Below, piece by piece: positions 36,897 through 48,952 of a DNA stretch of 64,000 bases; position 1 is the first letter of the stretch; every line of letters starts with the position of its first letter. Position numbers and translations under genes: made by a program. The stretch lies in the NCBI RefSeq assembly GCF_000259505.1, contig NZ_AJMM01000019.1:1-64000 (forward strand), read 5' to 3'. This DNA is from Streptococcus sp. SK643 (GTDB lineage Bacteria; Bacillota; Bacilli; Lactobacillales; Streptococcaceae). The notes under the pieces are model-generated. The model was not told where the DNA came from. It saw nothing but the letters and a program-made list of their open reading frames with translations, and did no database searches.

Positions 36897-37055
36897 TTTA
36901 ACCTTTAAGGGGAGTCCAGAGAGACTCACAAGGTGTCAGATAAAAGAATAGTACAATTTTCTAGAGGAGACTTTTTGAGTGTGCTCTCTTGTGTTGTACG
37001 ATTTTAACTGAGGCCTTGCAATAGCAAGGTCTTTTCTTTATCTGGTCCCCTTAAA
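36897..37055 (+). promoter_or_regulatory. PyrR-binding attenuator leader of pyrK-pyrDB
   Basis: The segment at 36904-36931 contains AGTCCAGAGAG, the hallmark of the PyrR-binding RNA loop in Firmicute pyr operons. An intrinsic terminator follows: a 9-bp stem at 37011-37019 with 37024-37032, then TTTCTTTAT. PyrR with UMP should favour termination ahead of pyrK. A second long complementarity between 36904-36920 and 37041-37055 reaches close to the pyrK ribosome-binding site. Confidence 0.85.
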
Positions 37056-37073
37056 ATTTAAGGAGGAAAAGTC

Positions 37074-38823
<1,750 letters not shown>

Positions 38824-38874
38824 GTTGCAATCAATCTGTTCTTGATTGTTTTCAGATTGTTAAGAAAGTAAACT

Positions 38875-38909
38875 AAAAATCCTGATTTCAAGTAAAATCA
38901 GGATTTTTT
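38875..38909. terminator. Bidirectional terminator between pyrDB and rqcH
   Basis: A 12-bp stem (AAAATCCTGATT with AATCAGGATTTT) has A-runs left and T-runs right. The stop codon of the leftward gene (38898-38900) lies inside the hairpin. Confidence 0.85.
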
Positions 38910-40553
38910 CATGGATGCAATTTTTTCTGGGTCTGGTGTGACACGGAGGGTCTTTTGTCCTGTGTAGGTTACAAAACCGGGTTTTCCACCAGTTGGTTTG
39001 TTGAGTTTTTTAACTTCAATCATATCAACTTGAACTAGGTTTGAAAGTCGGCCTTTAGAGAAATAAGCAGCTAGTTCAGCAGCATCCGTCTTGACTTCAT
39101 CAGAAGGGGTGAGGTTGCCTGAAATTACCACGTGGCTTCCGGGAATGTCTTTGGCGTGGAACCAAAGTTCTTCCTTGCGAGCCATTTTAAAGGTTAATTC
39201 CTCATTTTGCAGGTTATTTCGTCCAACATAGATGATAGTTTTACCATCACTCGCTAGATATTGTTCTGGTTTTTTACGTTTCTGGATTTTCTCCCGTTGT
39301 CTTCTGCGGATAAAACCTGTTTGAATTAATTCTTCACGGATTTCAGCGATTTCTTCCAGTCCAGCTTGGTTGAGGACGGTTTCTACACTTTCCAGATAGA
39401 GAATGGTTGCCTTGGTTTCCTCAATCAGATCAGTCAAGTATTTGACAGCTTCTTTGAGTTTCTGGTACCGTTTGAAATAGCGTTGGGCATTCTGGCTGGG
39501 AGTCAAGGCCTTATCAAGCGCAATCATGATCGGTTGGTTGGTGTAGTAGTTGTCTAGGATAACCTGGTCTTGGTCGTTTGGCACTTGATGAAGGAAGGTT
39601 GTCAGCAATTCTCCTTTTTGGCGAAATTCTTCCGCGTTGTCTGTCGCCAGTAATTCTTTTTCTTGTTTTTTCAGCTTATGTCGATTTTTTTGAAGTTCAT
39701 TTTCAACACGACGAATGAGTTCACTGGCTTGCTGTTTGACGCGGTCGCGCTCAGCCTTATCCTTATAGTAGGTGTCCAACAAATCAGAAAGACTGGTAAA
39801 AGGCTCTCCCACCTGATTTGCAAAAGAAACTGGACTGAAGGAAGTCTCAGTCAAGCATGGCTTAGTTTCTTGATTGAAAAAGTTACGGAAAGTAGATAAT
39901 TTCTCACTAACCAGAATATTTTCTAATTCATTTGCCGTATCACGTCCCAGACCTTGAAAGAGGCTTTGAAGGTTTTTAGCTGTTGTTTCCTGTGTTTGCA
40001 GGGTTTCAAAGAGCTTTTCATCCTTGATCGTGAAAGGATTGAGAGATTCCGTGCTTGGTGGAGCGATATAGGTCGACCCAGGAAGCAAGGTGCGGTAGCT
40101 ATTTTGTGAAAAACCAACGTGTTTAATAACTTCGAGGATTTTGTGACTGCTTTTATCGATCAGTAGAATATTGCTATGTTTCCCCATAATTTCGATAACA
40201 AGAGTAGCTTGGATATGGTCCCCAATCTCATTTTTATTGGAAACGGTGACTTCCACGATACGGTCATTTTCCACTTGCTCAATCGACTCAATCAGGGCAC
40301 CCTGTAAATATTTTCTTAAAACCATGATAAAAGTCGAAGGTTGAGCCGGGTTTTCAAAGGTGGTTTGGGTCAACTGGATGCGTCCGAAAACTGGATGAGC
40401 AGAAAGGAGCAGGCGATGACTTTGGCGATTGCTACGGATTTGTAAGACCAACTCTTGATCGAAAGGTTGATTGATTTTCTGAATGCGACCATTGATTAAC
40501 TCTCTTTGTAATTCTTTAATCATATGGTGTAAAAAAAATCCGTCAAATGACAT
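38898..40553 (-). CDS. rqcH: Rqc2 homologue RqcH / fibronectin-binding PavA
   Basis: This 551-residue NFACT-family protein is known as PavA in pneumococcus and as RqcH in ribosome quality control, where it adds alanine tails to stalled nascent chains. The N-terminal MSFDGFFLHHM and HSNILLID are NFACT-N features. A central coiled coil and a C-terminal NFACT-R domain (KEELWFHAKDIPGSHVVI) follow. The start at 40553 has an AAGGAGAG site. A nine-codon upstream extension is rejected. Confidence 0.94.
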   Translation of the reverse strand: MSFDGFFLHHMIKELQRELINGRIQKINQPFDQELVLQIRSNRQSHRLLLSAHPVFGRIQLTQTTFENPAQPSTFIMVLRKYLQGALIESIEQVENDRIVEVTVSNKNEIGDHIQATLVIEIMGKHSNILLIDKSSHKILEVIKHVGFSQNSYRTLLPGSTYIAPPSTESLNPFTIKDEKLFETLQTQETTAKNLQSLFQGLGRDTANELENILVSEKLSTFRNFFNQETKPCLTETSFSPVSFANQVGEPFTSLSDLLDTYYKDKAERDRVKQQASELIRRVENELQKNRHKLKKQEKELLATDNAEEFRQKGELLTTFLHQVPNDQDQVILDNYYTNQPIMIALDKALTPSQNAQRYFKRYQKLKEAVKYLTDLIEETKATILYLESVETVLNQAGLEEIAEIREELIQTGFIRRRQREKIQKRKKPEQYLASDGKTIIYVGRNNLQNEELTFKMARKEELWFHAKDIPGSHVVISGNLTPSDEVKTDAAELAAYFSKGRLSNLVQVDMIEVKKLNKPTGGKPGFVTYTGQKTLRVTPDPEKIASMKKS

Positions 40554-40619
40554 CGTACTCTCCTTGTAATTGTATTCCATAGTATTATATCAAAAAGGTA
40601 GAATAAAATCATGGAAATA

Positions 40620-40628
40620 TGGTATAAT
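40620..40628 (+). promoter_or_regulatory. Extended -10 promoter of the ybeY operon
   Basis: TGG-TATAAT has its TATAAT at 40623-40628, 30 nt before the ybeY ATG. No strong -35 is visible. Confidence 0.65.
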
Positions 40629-40657
40629 AAAGCCAAGTAAAGAGAATCGAGAAGCAC

Positions 40658-41155
40658 ATGTATATTGAAATGGTAGATGAAACTGGTCAAGTTTCAAAAG
40701 ATATCTTGCAACAAACCCAAGAAATTTTGGAATTTGCAGCTCAAAAATTAGGAAAAGAAGGCAAGGAGATGGCAGTTACCTTTGTGACTAATCAACGTAG
40801 CCATGAACTCAACCTAGAGTACCGTGATACAGATCGTCCAACGGACGTCATCAGCCTCGAGTATAAGCCAGAATTGGACATTGCTTTTGATGAAGAAGAT
40901 TTGATTGAAAATCCAGAATTGGCAGAGATGATGTCTGAGTTTGATGCCTATATTGGAGAGCTATTCATCTCTATCGACAAGGCTCATGAGCAGGCCGAAG
41001 AATATGGGCATAGCTTTGAGCGTGAAATGGGCTTCTTGGCAGTACACGGCTTTTTACATATTAACGGCTATGATCACTACACTCCGGAAGAAGAAGCGGA
41101 GATGTTCGGTTTACAAGAAGAGATTTTAACAGCCTATGGACTCACAAGACAATAA
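40658..41155 (+). CDS. ybeY: Endoribonuclease YbeY
   Basis: This 165-residue zinc-dependent RNase is involved in 16S rRNA 3' maturation and ribosome quality control. The metal motif is [14 protein letters not shown] 40658 opens an operon that runs on through dgkA, era, mutM and coaE. The last 20 nt overlap dgkA. Confidence 0.96.
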   Translation: MYIEMVDETGQVSKDILQQTQEILEFAAQKLGKEGKEMAVTFVTNQRSHELNLEYRDTDRPTDVISLEYKPELDIAFDEEDLIENPELAEMMSEFDAYIGELFISIDKAHEQAEEYGHSFEREMGFLAVHGFLHINGYDHYTPEEEAEMFGLQEEILTAYGLTRQ

Positions 41156-41531
41156 ACGAAAATGGAAAAATCGTGACCTGATTTCCAGTTTAGAATTTGC
41201 TTTGACAGGTATTTTTACTGCTATCAAGGACGAACGTAATATGCGAAAACATGTAGTGACATCCCTTGTGGTTATCCTTGCAGGTTTTGTTTTTCAGGTT
41301 TCACGAATCGAATGGCTCTTTCTACTGTTAAGTATTTTCTTGGTGATAGCATTTGAAATTGTAAATTCAGCTATCGAAAATGTAGTAGATTTAGCTAGTC
41401 ACTATCACTTTTCTATGTTGGCAAAGAAAGCCAAAGATATGGCAGCTGGTGCTGTGCTTGTAGTGTCGTTTTTTGCAGCAGTTACGGGTGCCCTTATCTT
41501 TCTCCCACGTATTTGGGATTTACTATTTTAA
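41136..41531 (+). CDS. dgkA: Diacylglycerol/undecaprenol kinase
   Basis: This 131-residue integral membrane kinase has three TM segments and the conserved [15 protein letters not shown] active-site helix. Gram-positive members phosphorylate undecaprenol, supplying the lipid carrier for wall and teichoic acid synthesis. It overlaps ybeY by 20 nt and precedes era by 16 nt. Confidence 0.94.
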   Translation: MDSQDNKRKWKNRDLISSLEFALTGIFTAIKDERNMRKHVVTSLVVILAGFVFQVSRIEWLFLLLSIFLVIAFEIVNSAIENVVDLASHYHFSMLAKKAKDMAAGAVLVVSFFAAVTGALIFLPRIWDLLF

Positions 41532-41547
41532 GAATTAAGAGGAAATT

Positions 41548-42447
41548 ATGACATTTAAATCAGGCTTTGTAGCCATTTTAGGACGTCCCAATGTTGGGAA
41601 GTCGACTTTTTTAAATCACGTTATGGGGCAAAAGATTGCCATCATGAGCGATAAGGCGCAGACAACGCGCAACAAAATCATGGGGATTTACACCACTGAG
41701 AAGGAGCAGATTGTCTTTATCGATACCCCAGGGATTCACAAACCTAAGACTGCTCTTGGAGACTTTATGGTCGAGTCTGCCTACAGCACCCTTCGTGAAG
41801 TAGATACCGTTCTCTTTATGGTTCCAGCTGATGAAGCGCGTGGTAAGGGAGATGATATGATTATCGAGCGCCTTAAGGCTGCCAAGGTTCCTGTGATTTT
41901 GGTGGTGAATAAGATCGATAAGGTTCATCCAGACCAGCTTTTATCTCAGATTGATGATTTCCGCAATCAAATGGATTTCAAGGAAATTGTTCCTATCTCA
42001 GCCCTCCAAGGAAATAACGTTTCTCGTTTGGTAGACATCCTAAGTGATAACCTAGAGGAAGGTTTCCAGTATTTCCCAGCTGACCAAATCACTGACCATC
42101 CTGAGCGCTTCTTGGTTTCAGAAATGATTCGTGAGAAAGTATTGCACCTAACTCGTGAAGAGATTCCGCATTCTGTAGCAGTAGTTGTTGACTCTATGAA
42201 ACGAGACGAAGAGACAGACAAGGTTCACATCCGTGCAACCATCATGGTCGAGCGTGATAGCCAAAAAGGGATTATCATCGGTAAAGGTGGCGCTATGCTT
42301 AAGAAAATCGGTAGCATGGCCCGTCGTGATATCGAACTTATGCTAGGAGACAAGGTCTTCCTAGAAACCTGGGTCAAGGTCAAGAAAAACTGGCGCGATA
42401 AAAAGCTAGATTTGGCTGACTTTGGCTATAATGAAAAAGAATATTAA
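41548..42447 (+). CDS. era: GTPase Era
   Basis: This 299-residue GTPase binds the 3' end of 16S rRNA during 30S assembly. G1 is [10 protein letters not shown]3 is DTPGIHKP and G4 is NKID. A C-terminal KH domain has [15 protein letters not shown]. It sits with ybeY, a functionally related ribosome maturation gene. Confidence 0.97.
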   Translation: MTFKSGFVAILGRPNVGKSTFLNHVMGQKIAIMSDKAQTTRNKIMGIYTTEKEQIVFIDTPGIHKPKTALGDFMVESAYSTLREVDTVLFMVPADEARGKGDDMIIERLKAAKVPVILVVNKIDKVHPDQLLSQIDDFRNQMDFKEIVPISALQGNNVSRLVDILSDNLEEGFQYFPADQITDHPERFLVSEMIREKVLHLTREEIPHSVAVVVDSMKRDEETDKVHIRATIMVERDSQKGIIIGKGGAMLKKIGSMARRDIELMLGDKVFLETWVKVKKNWRDKKLDLADFGYNEKEY

Positions 42448-42495
42448 CCAGAGGTGGGCTCGTGCCTGCTTCTTGTTTTTAGAGAAGGAGGACTT

Positions 42496-43320
42496 ATGCC
42501 TGAATTACCTGAGGTTGAAACTGTTCGTCGTGGTCTAGAAAATTTGATTCTTGGAAAAAAGATTTCTAGCATTGACATTCGCTATCCCAAGATGATTAAG
42601 ACAGATTTGGACGAGTTTCACAAGGAAGTGTCTGGTCAGATTATTGAGTCAATGGGACGTCGTGGTAAATATTTGATTTTCTACCTGACAGACAAGGTCT
42701 TGATTTCCCATCTGCGGATGGAGGGGAAGTTTTTTTACTATCCAGACCAGGTGCCTGAACGCAAGCATGCCCATGTTTTCTTTCAGTTTGAAGATGGTGG
42801 GACGCTTGTTTATGAGGATGTACGCAAGTTTGGTACCATGGAACTGTTAGCACCTCAACTCTTGGAAGCTTATTTTGTTTCCAAAAAATTGGGACCAGAA
42901 CCAATGGAAGAGGATTTTGATCTGCAGACCTTTCAAGCTGCACTATCTAAATCTAAAAAGCCTATCAAGTCTCATTTGCTAGATCAGACTTTGGTGGCTG
43001 GTTTAGGGAATATCTATGTGGATGAGGTTCTTTGGCGGGCTCAGGTCCATCCAGCTAGAACTTCTCAGAGTTTAACAGCTAAAGAAGTGACGGCCCTTCA
43101 TGATCAGACCATTGCCGTTTTGGGGCAGGCTGTTGAAAAAGGGGGATCAACTATTCGGACCTATACCAATGCTTTTGGAGAAGATGGGACTATGCAGGAT
43201 TTTCATCAGGTTTATGGGAAGACGGGACAGCCTTGTGCTCGATGTAGTGCGACTATTGAAAAAATCCAGTTAGGTGGACGCGGCACTCATTTTTGTCCTC
43301 AATGCCAAAGGAGGTACTGA
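42496..43320 (+). CDS. mutM: Formamidopyrimidine-DNA glycosylase
   Basis: This 274-residue base-excision repair enzyme removes oxidised purines. The mature N-terminus PELPEVETV supplies the catalytic Pro, followed by Glu. A C-terminal zinc finger (CARCSATI to CPQCQRR) completes it. ATG 42496 follows AAGGAGG. A longer frame from 42454 has no basis. Its TGA shares a base with the coaE ATG. Confidence 0.96.
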   Translation: MPELPEVETVRRGLENLILGKKISSIDIRYPKMIKTDLDEFHKEVSGQIIESMGRRGKYLIFYLTDKVLISHLRMEGKFFYYPDQVPERKHAHVFFQFEDGGTLVYEDVRKFGTMELLAPQLLEAYFVSKKLGPEPMEEDFDLQTFQAALSKSKKPIKSHLLDQTLVAGLGNIYVDEVLWRAQVHPARTSQSLTAKEVTALHDQTIAVLGQAVEKGGSTIRTYTNAFGEDGTMQDFHQVYGKTGQPCARCSATIEKIQLGGRGTHFCPQCQRRY

Positions 43321-43916
43321 TGGGAAAAATCATTGGAATCACAGGTGGAATCGCCTCTGGAAAGTCAACTGTGACAAACTTTCTGAGGCAGAGAGGCTTT
43401 CAAGTAGTGGATGCTGACGCTCTTGTCCACCAACTACAGAAACCTGGTGGTCGTCTGTATCAGGTTTTGGTCAATCATTTTGGTCAGGACATTGTATCAA
43501 AAAATGGAGCACTCAATCGACCTCTCCTAGCTAATCTCATCTTTTCAAATTCTAAAGAGCGAGAATGGTCTAAGCGAACTCAAGGAGAGATTATTCGTGA
43601 AGAGTTAGCATCTTTACGAGACAATTTAGCTCAGCAAGAATCCATTTTTTTCATGGATATTCCTCTGCTTTTTGAGCAAGACTATAGTTCTTGGTTTGAC
43701 GAGACTTGGTTAGTTTATGTGGATAGGGATGTCCAATTAAAACGTTTAATGAAAAGAGATCAACTATCAAAAGAATTGGCTGAAGCCCGTCTTTCAGCCC
43801 AGTGGCCGTTAGAAGAAAAGAAGGGCTTGGCAAGTCAGGTTATCGATAACAATGGAAGTCAAGACCAATTGCTAGCTCAGGTTAATTCTCTTCTTGAAAG
43901 AAGTGAGCAAGATTAA
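43320..43916 (+). CDS. coaE: Dephospho-CoA kinase
   Basis: This 198-residue enzyme performs the last step of CoA synthesis. The P-loop is GITGGIASGKST, followed by DADALVHQL. ATG 43320 overlaps the mutM stop (TGATG) and has GGAGG upstream inside mutM. Confidence 0.95.
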   Translation: MGKIIGITGGIASGKSTVTNFLRQRGFQVVDADALVHQLQKPGGRLYQVLVNHFGQDIVSKNGALNRPLLANLIFSNSKEREWSKRTQGEIIREELASLRDNLAQQESIFFMDIPLLFEQDYSSWFDETWLVYVDRDVQLKRLMKRDQLSKELAEARLSAQWPLEEKKGLASQVIDNNGSQDQLLAQVNSLLERSEQD

Positions 43917-43985
43917 ATCCATTTGTTTAATAAGTTTTTTTAATATAGTTGAACCAAAAATAAGGATAAGAGTAAAGGAAATCTC

Positions 43986-44135
43986 GTGCGTGTAAAAATT
44001 AATCTCAAATGCTCCTCATGTGGAAGCCTCAATTATCTAACTAGTAAAAATTCAAAAACCCATCCAGACAAGATTGAGGTTTTAAAGTATTGTCCCAAGG
44101 AAAGAAAAGTAACCCTACATCTTGAATCTAAGTAG
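43986..44135 (+). CDS. rpmG: 50S ribosomal protein L33
   Basis: This short 49-residue gene starts at GTG 43986 with AAAGGAAA 6 nt upstream. The product reads [20 protein letters not shown] and then [21 protein letters not shown]. The N-terminal CSSC pair is followed by a lone Cys in KYCPKE, so only part of the zinc ribbon is kept. It lies between coaE and secG. The usual pneumococcal pmrA is not seen between coaE and this gene. Confidence 0.93.
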   Translation: MRVKINLKCSSCGSLNYLTSKNSKTHPDKIEVLKYCPKERKVTLHLESK

Positions 44136-44174
44136 ATTTTATGGTAAAATAATAGGGATTTTAAGGAGTTTGAT

Positions 44175-44408
44175 ATGTATAACCTATTATTAACCATTTT
44201 ATTAGTATTATCTGTTGTGATTGTGATTGCGATTTTCATGCAACCCACTAAAAACCAATCTAGCAATGTATTTGATGCCAGTGCAGGTGATTTGTTTGAA
44301 CGAAGTAAAGCGCGTGGTTTTGAAGCCGTGATGCAACGTTTGACAGGGATTTTAGTCTTTTTCTGGCTAGCCATTGCCTTAGCATTGACGGTATTATCAA
44401 GTAGATAA
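44175..44408 (+). CDS. secG: Preprotein translocase subunit SecG
   Basis: This 77-residue protein has two hydrophobic segments (residues 1-21 and 55-74) and the SSNVFDASAGDLFERSKARG connecting loop. A TGG-TAAAAT -10 lies at 44142-44150. It is a non-essential partner of SecYE. Confidence 0.92.
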   Translation: MYNLLLTILLVLSVVIVIAIFMQPTKNQSSNVFDASAGDLFERSKARGFEAVMQRLTGILVFFWLAIALALTVLSSR

Positions 44409-44417
44409 GAAAAGAAT

Positions 44418-44450
44418 GGGCAGGACTAGGTCTTTGCCTGTTTTTATTTT
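44418..44450 (+). terminator. Weak terminator after secG
   Basis: GGGCAG (44418-44423) can pair with TTGCCT (44434-44439), and an inner GAC/GTC extends the stem. A T-rich tract follows. The stem contains G-T pairs and may allow read-through to rnr. Confidence 0.45.
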
Positions 44451-44495
44451 AAAATGATTATGGTTTACGCCAAATAAAAAATCTAGAAAGAAAAC

Positions 44496-46850
44496 ATGAA
44501 AGAAATTATAAAAGAATATTTACAAGATAAGGGACGAGTAACTGTAAATGAACTTGCCCACGAGCTCGGAAAGGACGGATCCAAGGATTTTCGTGAGTTG
44601 ATTAAAACCTTGTCCCTCATGGAAAGAAAGCACCAGATTCGCTTTGAGGAAGATGGAAGTCTGACCTTAGAAATTAAGAAAAAACATGAAATCACCCTCA
44701 AAGGAACTTTCCATGCCCACAAGAATGGTTTTGGCTTTGTTAGTCTAGAAGGGGAAGAGGACGACCTCTTTGTTGGTAAAAACGATGTTAACTATGCTAT
44801 TGATGGTGATATCGTTGAGGTTGTCATCAAGAAAGTTGCTGACCGTAATAAAGGAACAGCAGCGGAAGCTAAAATTATTGATATCCTAGAACATAGTTTG
44901 ACAACCGTTGTCGGTCAAATCGTATTGGATCAGGAAAAACCAAAGTATGCAGGATACATCCGTTCGAAAAACCAGAAAATTAGTCAACCGATTTATGTTA
45001 AGAAACCAGCACTTAAACTAGAAGGAACCGAAGTCCTTAAGGTTTTTATCGACAAGTATCCAAGTAAGAAACATGATTTTTTTGTAGCTTCTGTTCTTGA
45101 TGTAGTTGGACACTCGACAGATGCAGGGATTGATGTCTTAGAAGTTTTAGAGTCTATGGATATTGTCTCTGAATTTCCAGAAGCAGTCCTAAAAGAAGCT
45201 GAAAGTGTGCCTGATGCTCCGTCTCAAAAGGATATGGAAGGTCGTCTGGATCTAAGAGATGAGATTACTTTTACCATTGACGGTGCTGATGCAAAGGACT
45301 TGGACGATGCGGTGCATATCAAGGCCTTGAAAAATGGGAATCTGGAGCTTGGTGTTCACATCGCAGATGTTTCCTACTATGTGACTGAGGGTTCTGCCCT
45401 TGACAAGGAAGCCCTTAATCGTGCGACCTCAGTATATGTGACAGACCGTGTGGTGCCAATGCTACCAGAACGCCTTTCAAATGGTATCTGCTCTCTCAAT
45501 CCTCAAGTTGACCGCTTGACTCAGTCTGCCATTATGGAGATTGATAAACATGGTCGTGTAGTCAACTACACCATCACACAAACGGTTATCAAGACTAGCT
45601 TCCGGATGACCTACAGTGAAGTCAATGATATCCTAGCAGGCGACGAGGAAAAGATACAAGAATATAAGAAAATTATTCCAAGTATCGAACTCATGGCCAA
45701 GCTTCATGAAACACTAGAAAGTATGCGTGAAAAACGTGGAGCCCTCAATTTTGATACCAACGAAGCAAAGATTTTAGTGGATAAACAAGGTAAGCCTGTT
45801 GATATCGTTCTTCGTCAGCGTGGTGTTGCAGAGCGCATGATTGAGTCCTTTATGCTGATAGCTAACGAAACAGTTGCAGAGCATTTTAGCAAGTTGGAGT
45901 TACCTTTCATTTATCGTATCCATGAGGAGCCTAAGGCTGAAAAGGTTCAAAAGTTTATTGATTATGCTTCAAGTTTTGGTATTCGAATCTATGGGACTGC
46001 TAGTGAAATGAGTCAAGATGTTCTCCAAGACATCATGCGTACTGTTGAGGGAGAACCTTATGCAGATGTATTGTCTATGATGCTTCTTCGCTCCATGCAG
46101 CAGGCTCGCTATTCGGAGCACAATCACGGCCACTATGGACTAGCAGCAGATTACTATACTCACTTTACCAGTCCGATTCGCCGTTATCCAGACCTTCTTG
46201 TTCACCGTATGATTCGGGATTACGGCCGTTCTAAGGAAATAGCAGAGCATTTTGAACAAGTGATTCCAGAGATTGCGACCCAGTCTTCCAACCGTGAGCG
46301 TCGTGCTATCGAGGCTGAGCGTGAAGTCGAAGCTATGAAAAAGGCTGAGTATATGGAAGAATACGTGGGTGAAGAGTACGATGCAGTTGTATCAAGTATT
46401 GTCAAATTCGGTCTCTTTGTTGAATTGCCAAACACAGTTGAAGGCTTGATTCACATCACAAATCTACCTGAATTTTATCATTTCAATGAGCGGGATTTGA
46501 CCCTTCGTGGAGAGAAATCAGGTATTACCTTCCGTGTCGGACAGCAGATTCGTATTCGAGTTGAAAGAGCGGATAAAATGACTGGAGAGATTGATTTTTC
46601 ATTCGTACCTAGTGAGTTTGATGTGATTGAGAAGGGCTTGAAACAGTCTAGTCGCAGTGACAGAGGGCGTGGTTCAAGTCGTCGTTCAGATAAGAAGGAA
46701 GACAAGAGAAAATCAGGACGCTCAAATGATAAGCGTAAGCATTCACAAAAAGACAAGAAGAAAAAAGGAAAGAAACCTTTTTACAAGGAAGTAGCTAAGA
46801 AAGGAGCCAAGCATGGCAAAGGGCGAGGGAAAGGTCGTCGCACAAAATAA
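44496..46850 (+). CDS. rnr: Ribonuclease R
   Basis: This 784-residue 3'-5' exoribonuclease has an N-terminal winged-helix region, cold-shock domains, an RNB catalytic domain with [14 protein letters not shown] and an S1 domain (near residue 625). The C-terminal tail of about 75 residues is very rich in Lys, Arg and Ser. It overlaps smpB by 38 nt. RNase R and SmpB-tmRNA cooperate in rescue of stalled ribosomes, so the coupling makes functional sense. Confidence 0.96.
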
Positions 46851-47280
46851 AAAGGCGCGCCACGACTATACAATCGTAGATACGCTAGAGGCAGGGATGG
46901 TTCTAACTGGAACTGAAATCAAGAGTGTACGAGCAGCTCGAATCAATCTCAAGGATGGCTTTGCCCAAGTGAAAAATGGAGAAGTTTGGTTGAGCAATGT
47001 TCATATCGCTCCTTACGAAGAGGGCAATATCTGGAACCAAGAACCAGAACGTCGTCGAAAACTCCTGCTCCATAAAAAGCAAATCCAAAAATTGGAACAA
47101 GAGACCAAAGGGACAGGAATGACCCTGGTTCCCCTAAAAGTCTATATCAAAGATGGTTATGCCAAGCTCCTTTTAGGCCTAGCTAAAGGGAAGCATGACT
47201 ATGACAAACGGGAGTCTATCAAACGACGTGAGCAAAACCGTGACATCGCGCGTGTCATGAAAGCAGTTAATCAGCGATAA
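46813..47280 (+). CDS. smpB: SsrA-binding protein SmpB
   Basis: This 155-residue tmRNA-binding protein has [17 protein letters not shown] at the N-terminus, [17 protein letters not shown] and a basic C-terminal tail ([17 protein letters not shown]). Its ATG lies within the lysine-rich tail codons of rnr. Confidence 0.96.
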
Positions 47281-47294
47281 AAAGAGGAATGAAG

Positions 47295-48155
47295 ATGGAA
47301 AAACTAGTTGCCTATAAACGCATGCCCTTGTGGAATAAACAAACTATGCCTGAAGCTGTTCAGCAAAAGCACAATACCAAGGTTGGGACTTGGGGGAAAA
47401 TTACTGTCTTGAAGGGAACTCTCAAGTTTATTGAATTGACAGAGGATGGCGAAGTTCTAGCTGAGCATCTCTTTGAAGCGGGGACTGACAATCCAATGGC
47501 ACAACCACAAGCTTGGCACCGAGTGGAGGCTGTAACAGACGATGTGGAATGGTACTTGGAATTTTATTGTAAACCTGAGGATTATTTCCCTAAGAAATAC
47601 AATTCTAATCCTGTTCATTCAGAGGTCCTAGAGGCAATGCAGACAGTAAAACCAGGGAAAGCCTTGGATTTGGGTTGTGGTCAGGGTCGAAACTCTCTCT
47701 TCTTAGCACAGCAAGGTTTTGATGTGACAGCTGTAGATCAAAATGAATTGGCCCTTGAAATTTTGCAAAGCATTGTGGAGCAAGAAGATTTGGACATGCC
47801 TGTTGGTCTCTACGATATCAATTCAGCCAGCATTGGGCAAGAGTATGATTTCATCGTTTCGACAGTTGTTTTGATGTTTTTGCAAGCAAACCGCATTCCT
47901 GCAATTATCAAAAATATGCAGGAGAAAACTACTGTTGGTGGCTACAATCTTATCGTTTGTGCCATGGACACCGAAGATTATCCTTGCTCAGTGAACTTCC
48001 CATTTACTTTTAAGGAAAGAGAACTAGCGGACTATTACAAGGACTGGGAATTGGTTAAGTACAATGAAAATCCAGGTCATCTGCACCGTCGTGACGAAAA
48101 TGGCAATCGTATTCAACTACGGTTTGCAACTATGCTAGCCAAAAAGGTCAAATAA
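47295..48155 (+). CDS. tehB: TehB-type SAM-dependent methyltransferase
   Basis: This 286-residue protein has an N-terminal cupin-like domain (about 1-85, LVAYKRMPLWNKQTMPEA) and a C-terminal class I methyltransferase with ALDLGCGQGRNSLFLAQQG. TehB confers tellurite tolerance in other bacteria. ATG 47295 suits the AGAGG site better than ATG 47289. Confidence 0.9.
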   Translation: MEKLVAYKRMPLWNKQTMPEAVQQKHNTKVGTWGKITVLKGTLKFIELTEDGEVLAEHLFEAGTDNPMAQPQAWHRVEAVTDDVEWYLEFYCKPEDYFPKKYNSNPVHSEVLEAMQTVKPGKALDLGCGQGRNSLFLAQQGFDVTAVDQNELALEILQSIVEQEDLDMPVGLYDINSASIGQEYDFIVSTVVLMFLQANRIPAIIKNMQEKTTVGGYNLIVCAMDTEDYPCSVNFPFTFKERELADYYKDWELVKYNENPGHLHRRDENGNRIQLRFATMLAKKVK

Positions 48156-48168
48156 TTTGAAAGAAGGT

Positions 48169-48198
48169 TGGGTAGATAATACTCTACCTTTTTCTTTT
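48169..48198 (+). terminator. tehB terminator
   Basis: GGTAGA (48171-48176) pairs with TCTACC (48183-48188), followed by TTTTTCTTTT. Confidence 0.7.
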
Positions 48199-48244
48199 AA
48201 AATCTCATAAAAAATAACTATAAAAGATATTTTTTGCAAAAAAA

Positions 48245-48273
48245 TTGGTAACATTGTTTATTTATGCTATAAT
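48245..48273 (+). promoter_or_regulatory. Promoter of the amino-acid ABC transporter operon
   Basis: TTGGTA (48245-48250) and TATAAT (48268-48273) are 17 nt apart, with TG one base before the -10. The permease ATG lies 28 nt beyond. Confidence 0.8.
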
Positions 48274-48301
48274 AGGAACAATTATTTTTAGGAGGTGCAG
48301 T

Positions 48302-48943
48302 ATGTCTTATTTGTTTGAGATATTACCGAGTTTATTGAGCGGTGCAAGCATGACTTTGCAGGTTTTTGCACTGGTCTTGATTTTTTCTATTCCCTTGGGC
48401 GTTTTGATTGCCTTTGCCTTGCAAGTCCATTGGAAGCTCCTCCATCATCTGATTAACATTTATATCTGGATTATGCGGGGGACACCCTTGCTCTTGCAAT
48501 TGATTTTTATCTATTATGTGCTCCCAAGTATTGGGATTCGTTTGGATCGCCTTCCTGCTGCCATCATTGCCTTTGTTCTCAATTATACAGCTTACTTTGC
48601 TGAAATCTTCCGTGGTGGGATTGATACCATTCCTAAAGGTCAATATGAGGCTGCTAAGGTCTTGAAGTTCAGTCCTTTTGCCACAGTACGCTATATTATC
48701 TTGCCTCAGGTGACCAAGATTGTTCTTCCTAGTGTCTTTAATGAAGTCATGAGTTTGGTTAAGGACACTTCTTTGGTCTATGCTCTAGGAATTTCAGACC
48801 TTATCTTGGCTAGTCGAACAGCTGCTAATCGTGATGCTAGCCTGGTTCCGATGTTCTTGGCAGGAGCCATTTACTTGATTTTGATTGGGATTGTGACTAT
48901 CCTTGCCAAAAAAGTTGAGAAGAAGTACAGTTACTATAGATAG
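48302..48943 (+). CDS. Polar amino-acid ABC transporter permease
   Basis: This 213-residue inner-membrane permease has five hydrophobic segments and the HisM/GlnP-type EAA loop (YEAAKVLKFSPFATVRYIILPQ). ATG 48302 follows TAGGAGGTGC. The upstream in-frame codons overlap the promoter and are not coding. It is the first of three genes (permease, ATPase, binding lipoprotein). Confidence 0.93.
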   Translation: MSYLFEILPSLLSGASMTLQVFALVLIFSIPLGVLIAFALQVHWKLLHHLINIYIWIMRGTPLLLQLIFIYYVLPSIGIRLDRLPAAIIAFVLNYTAYFAEIFRGGIDTIPKGQYEAAKVLKFSPFATVRYIILPQVTKIVLPSVFNEVMSLVKDTSLVYALGISDLILASRTAANRDASLVPMFLAGAIYLILIGIVTILAKKVEKKYSYYR

Positions 48944-48952
48944 GGGGCTGCT

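Noticed and set aside
43986..44374. Minus-strand frame at 44033-44374 instead of rpmG and secG
   Set aside because: The plus strand encodes clear L33 and SecG products with proper ribosome-binding sites.
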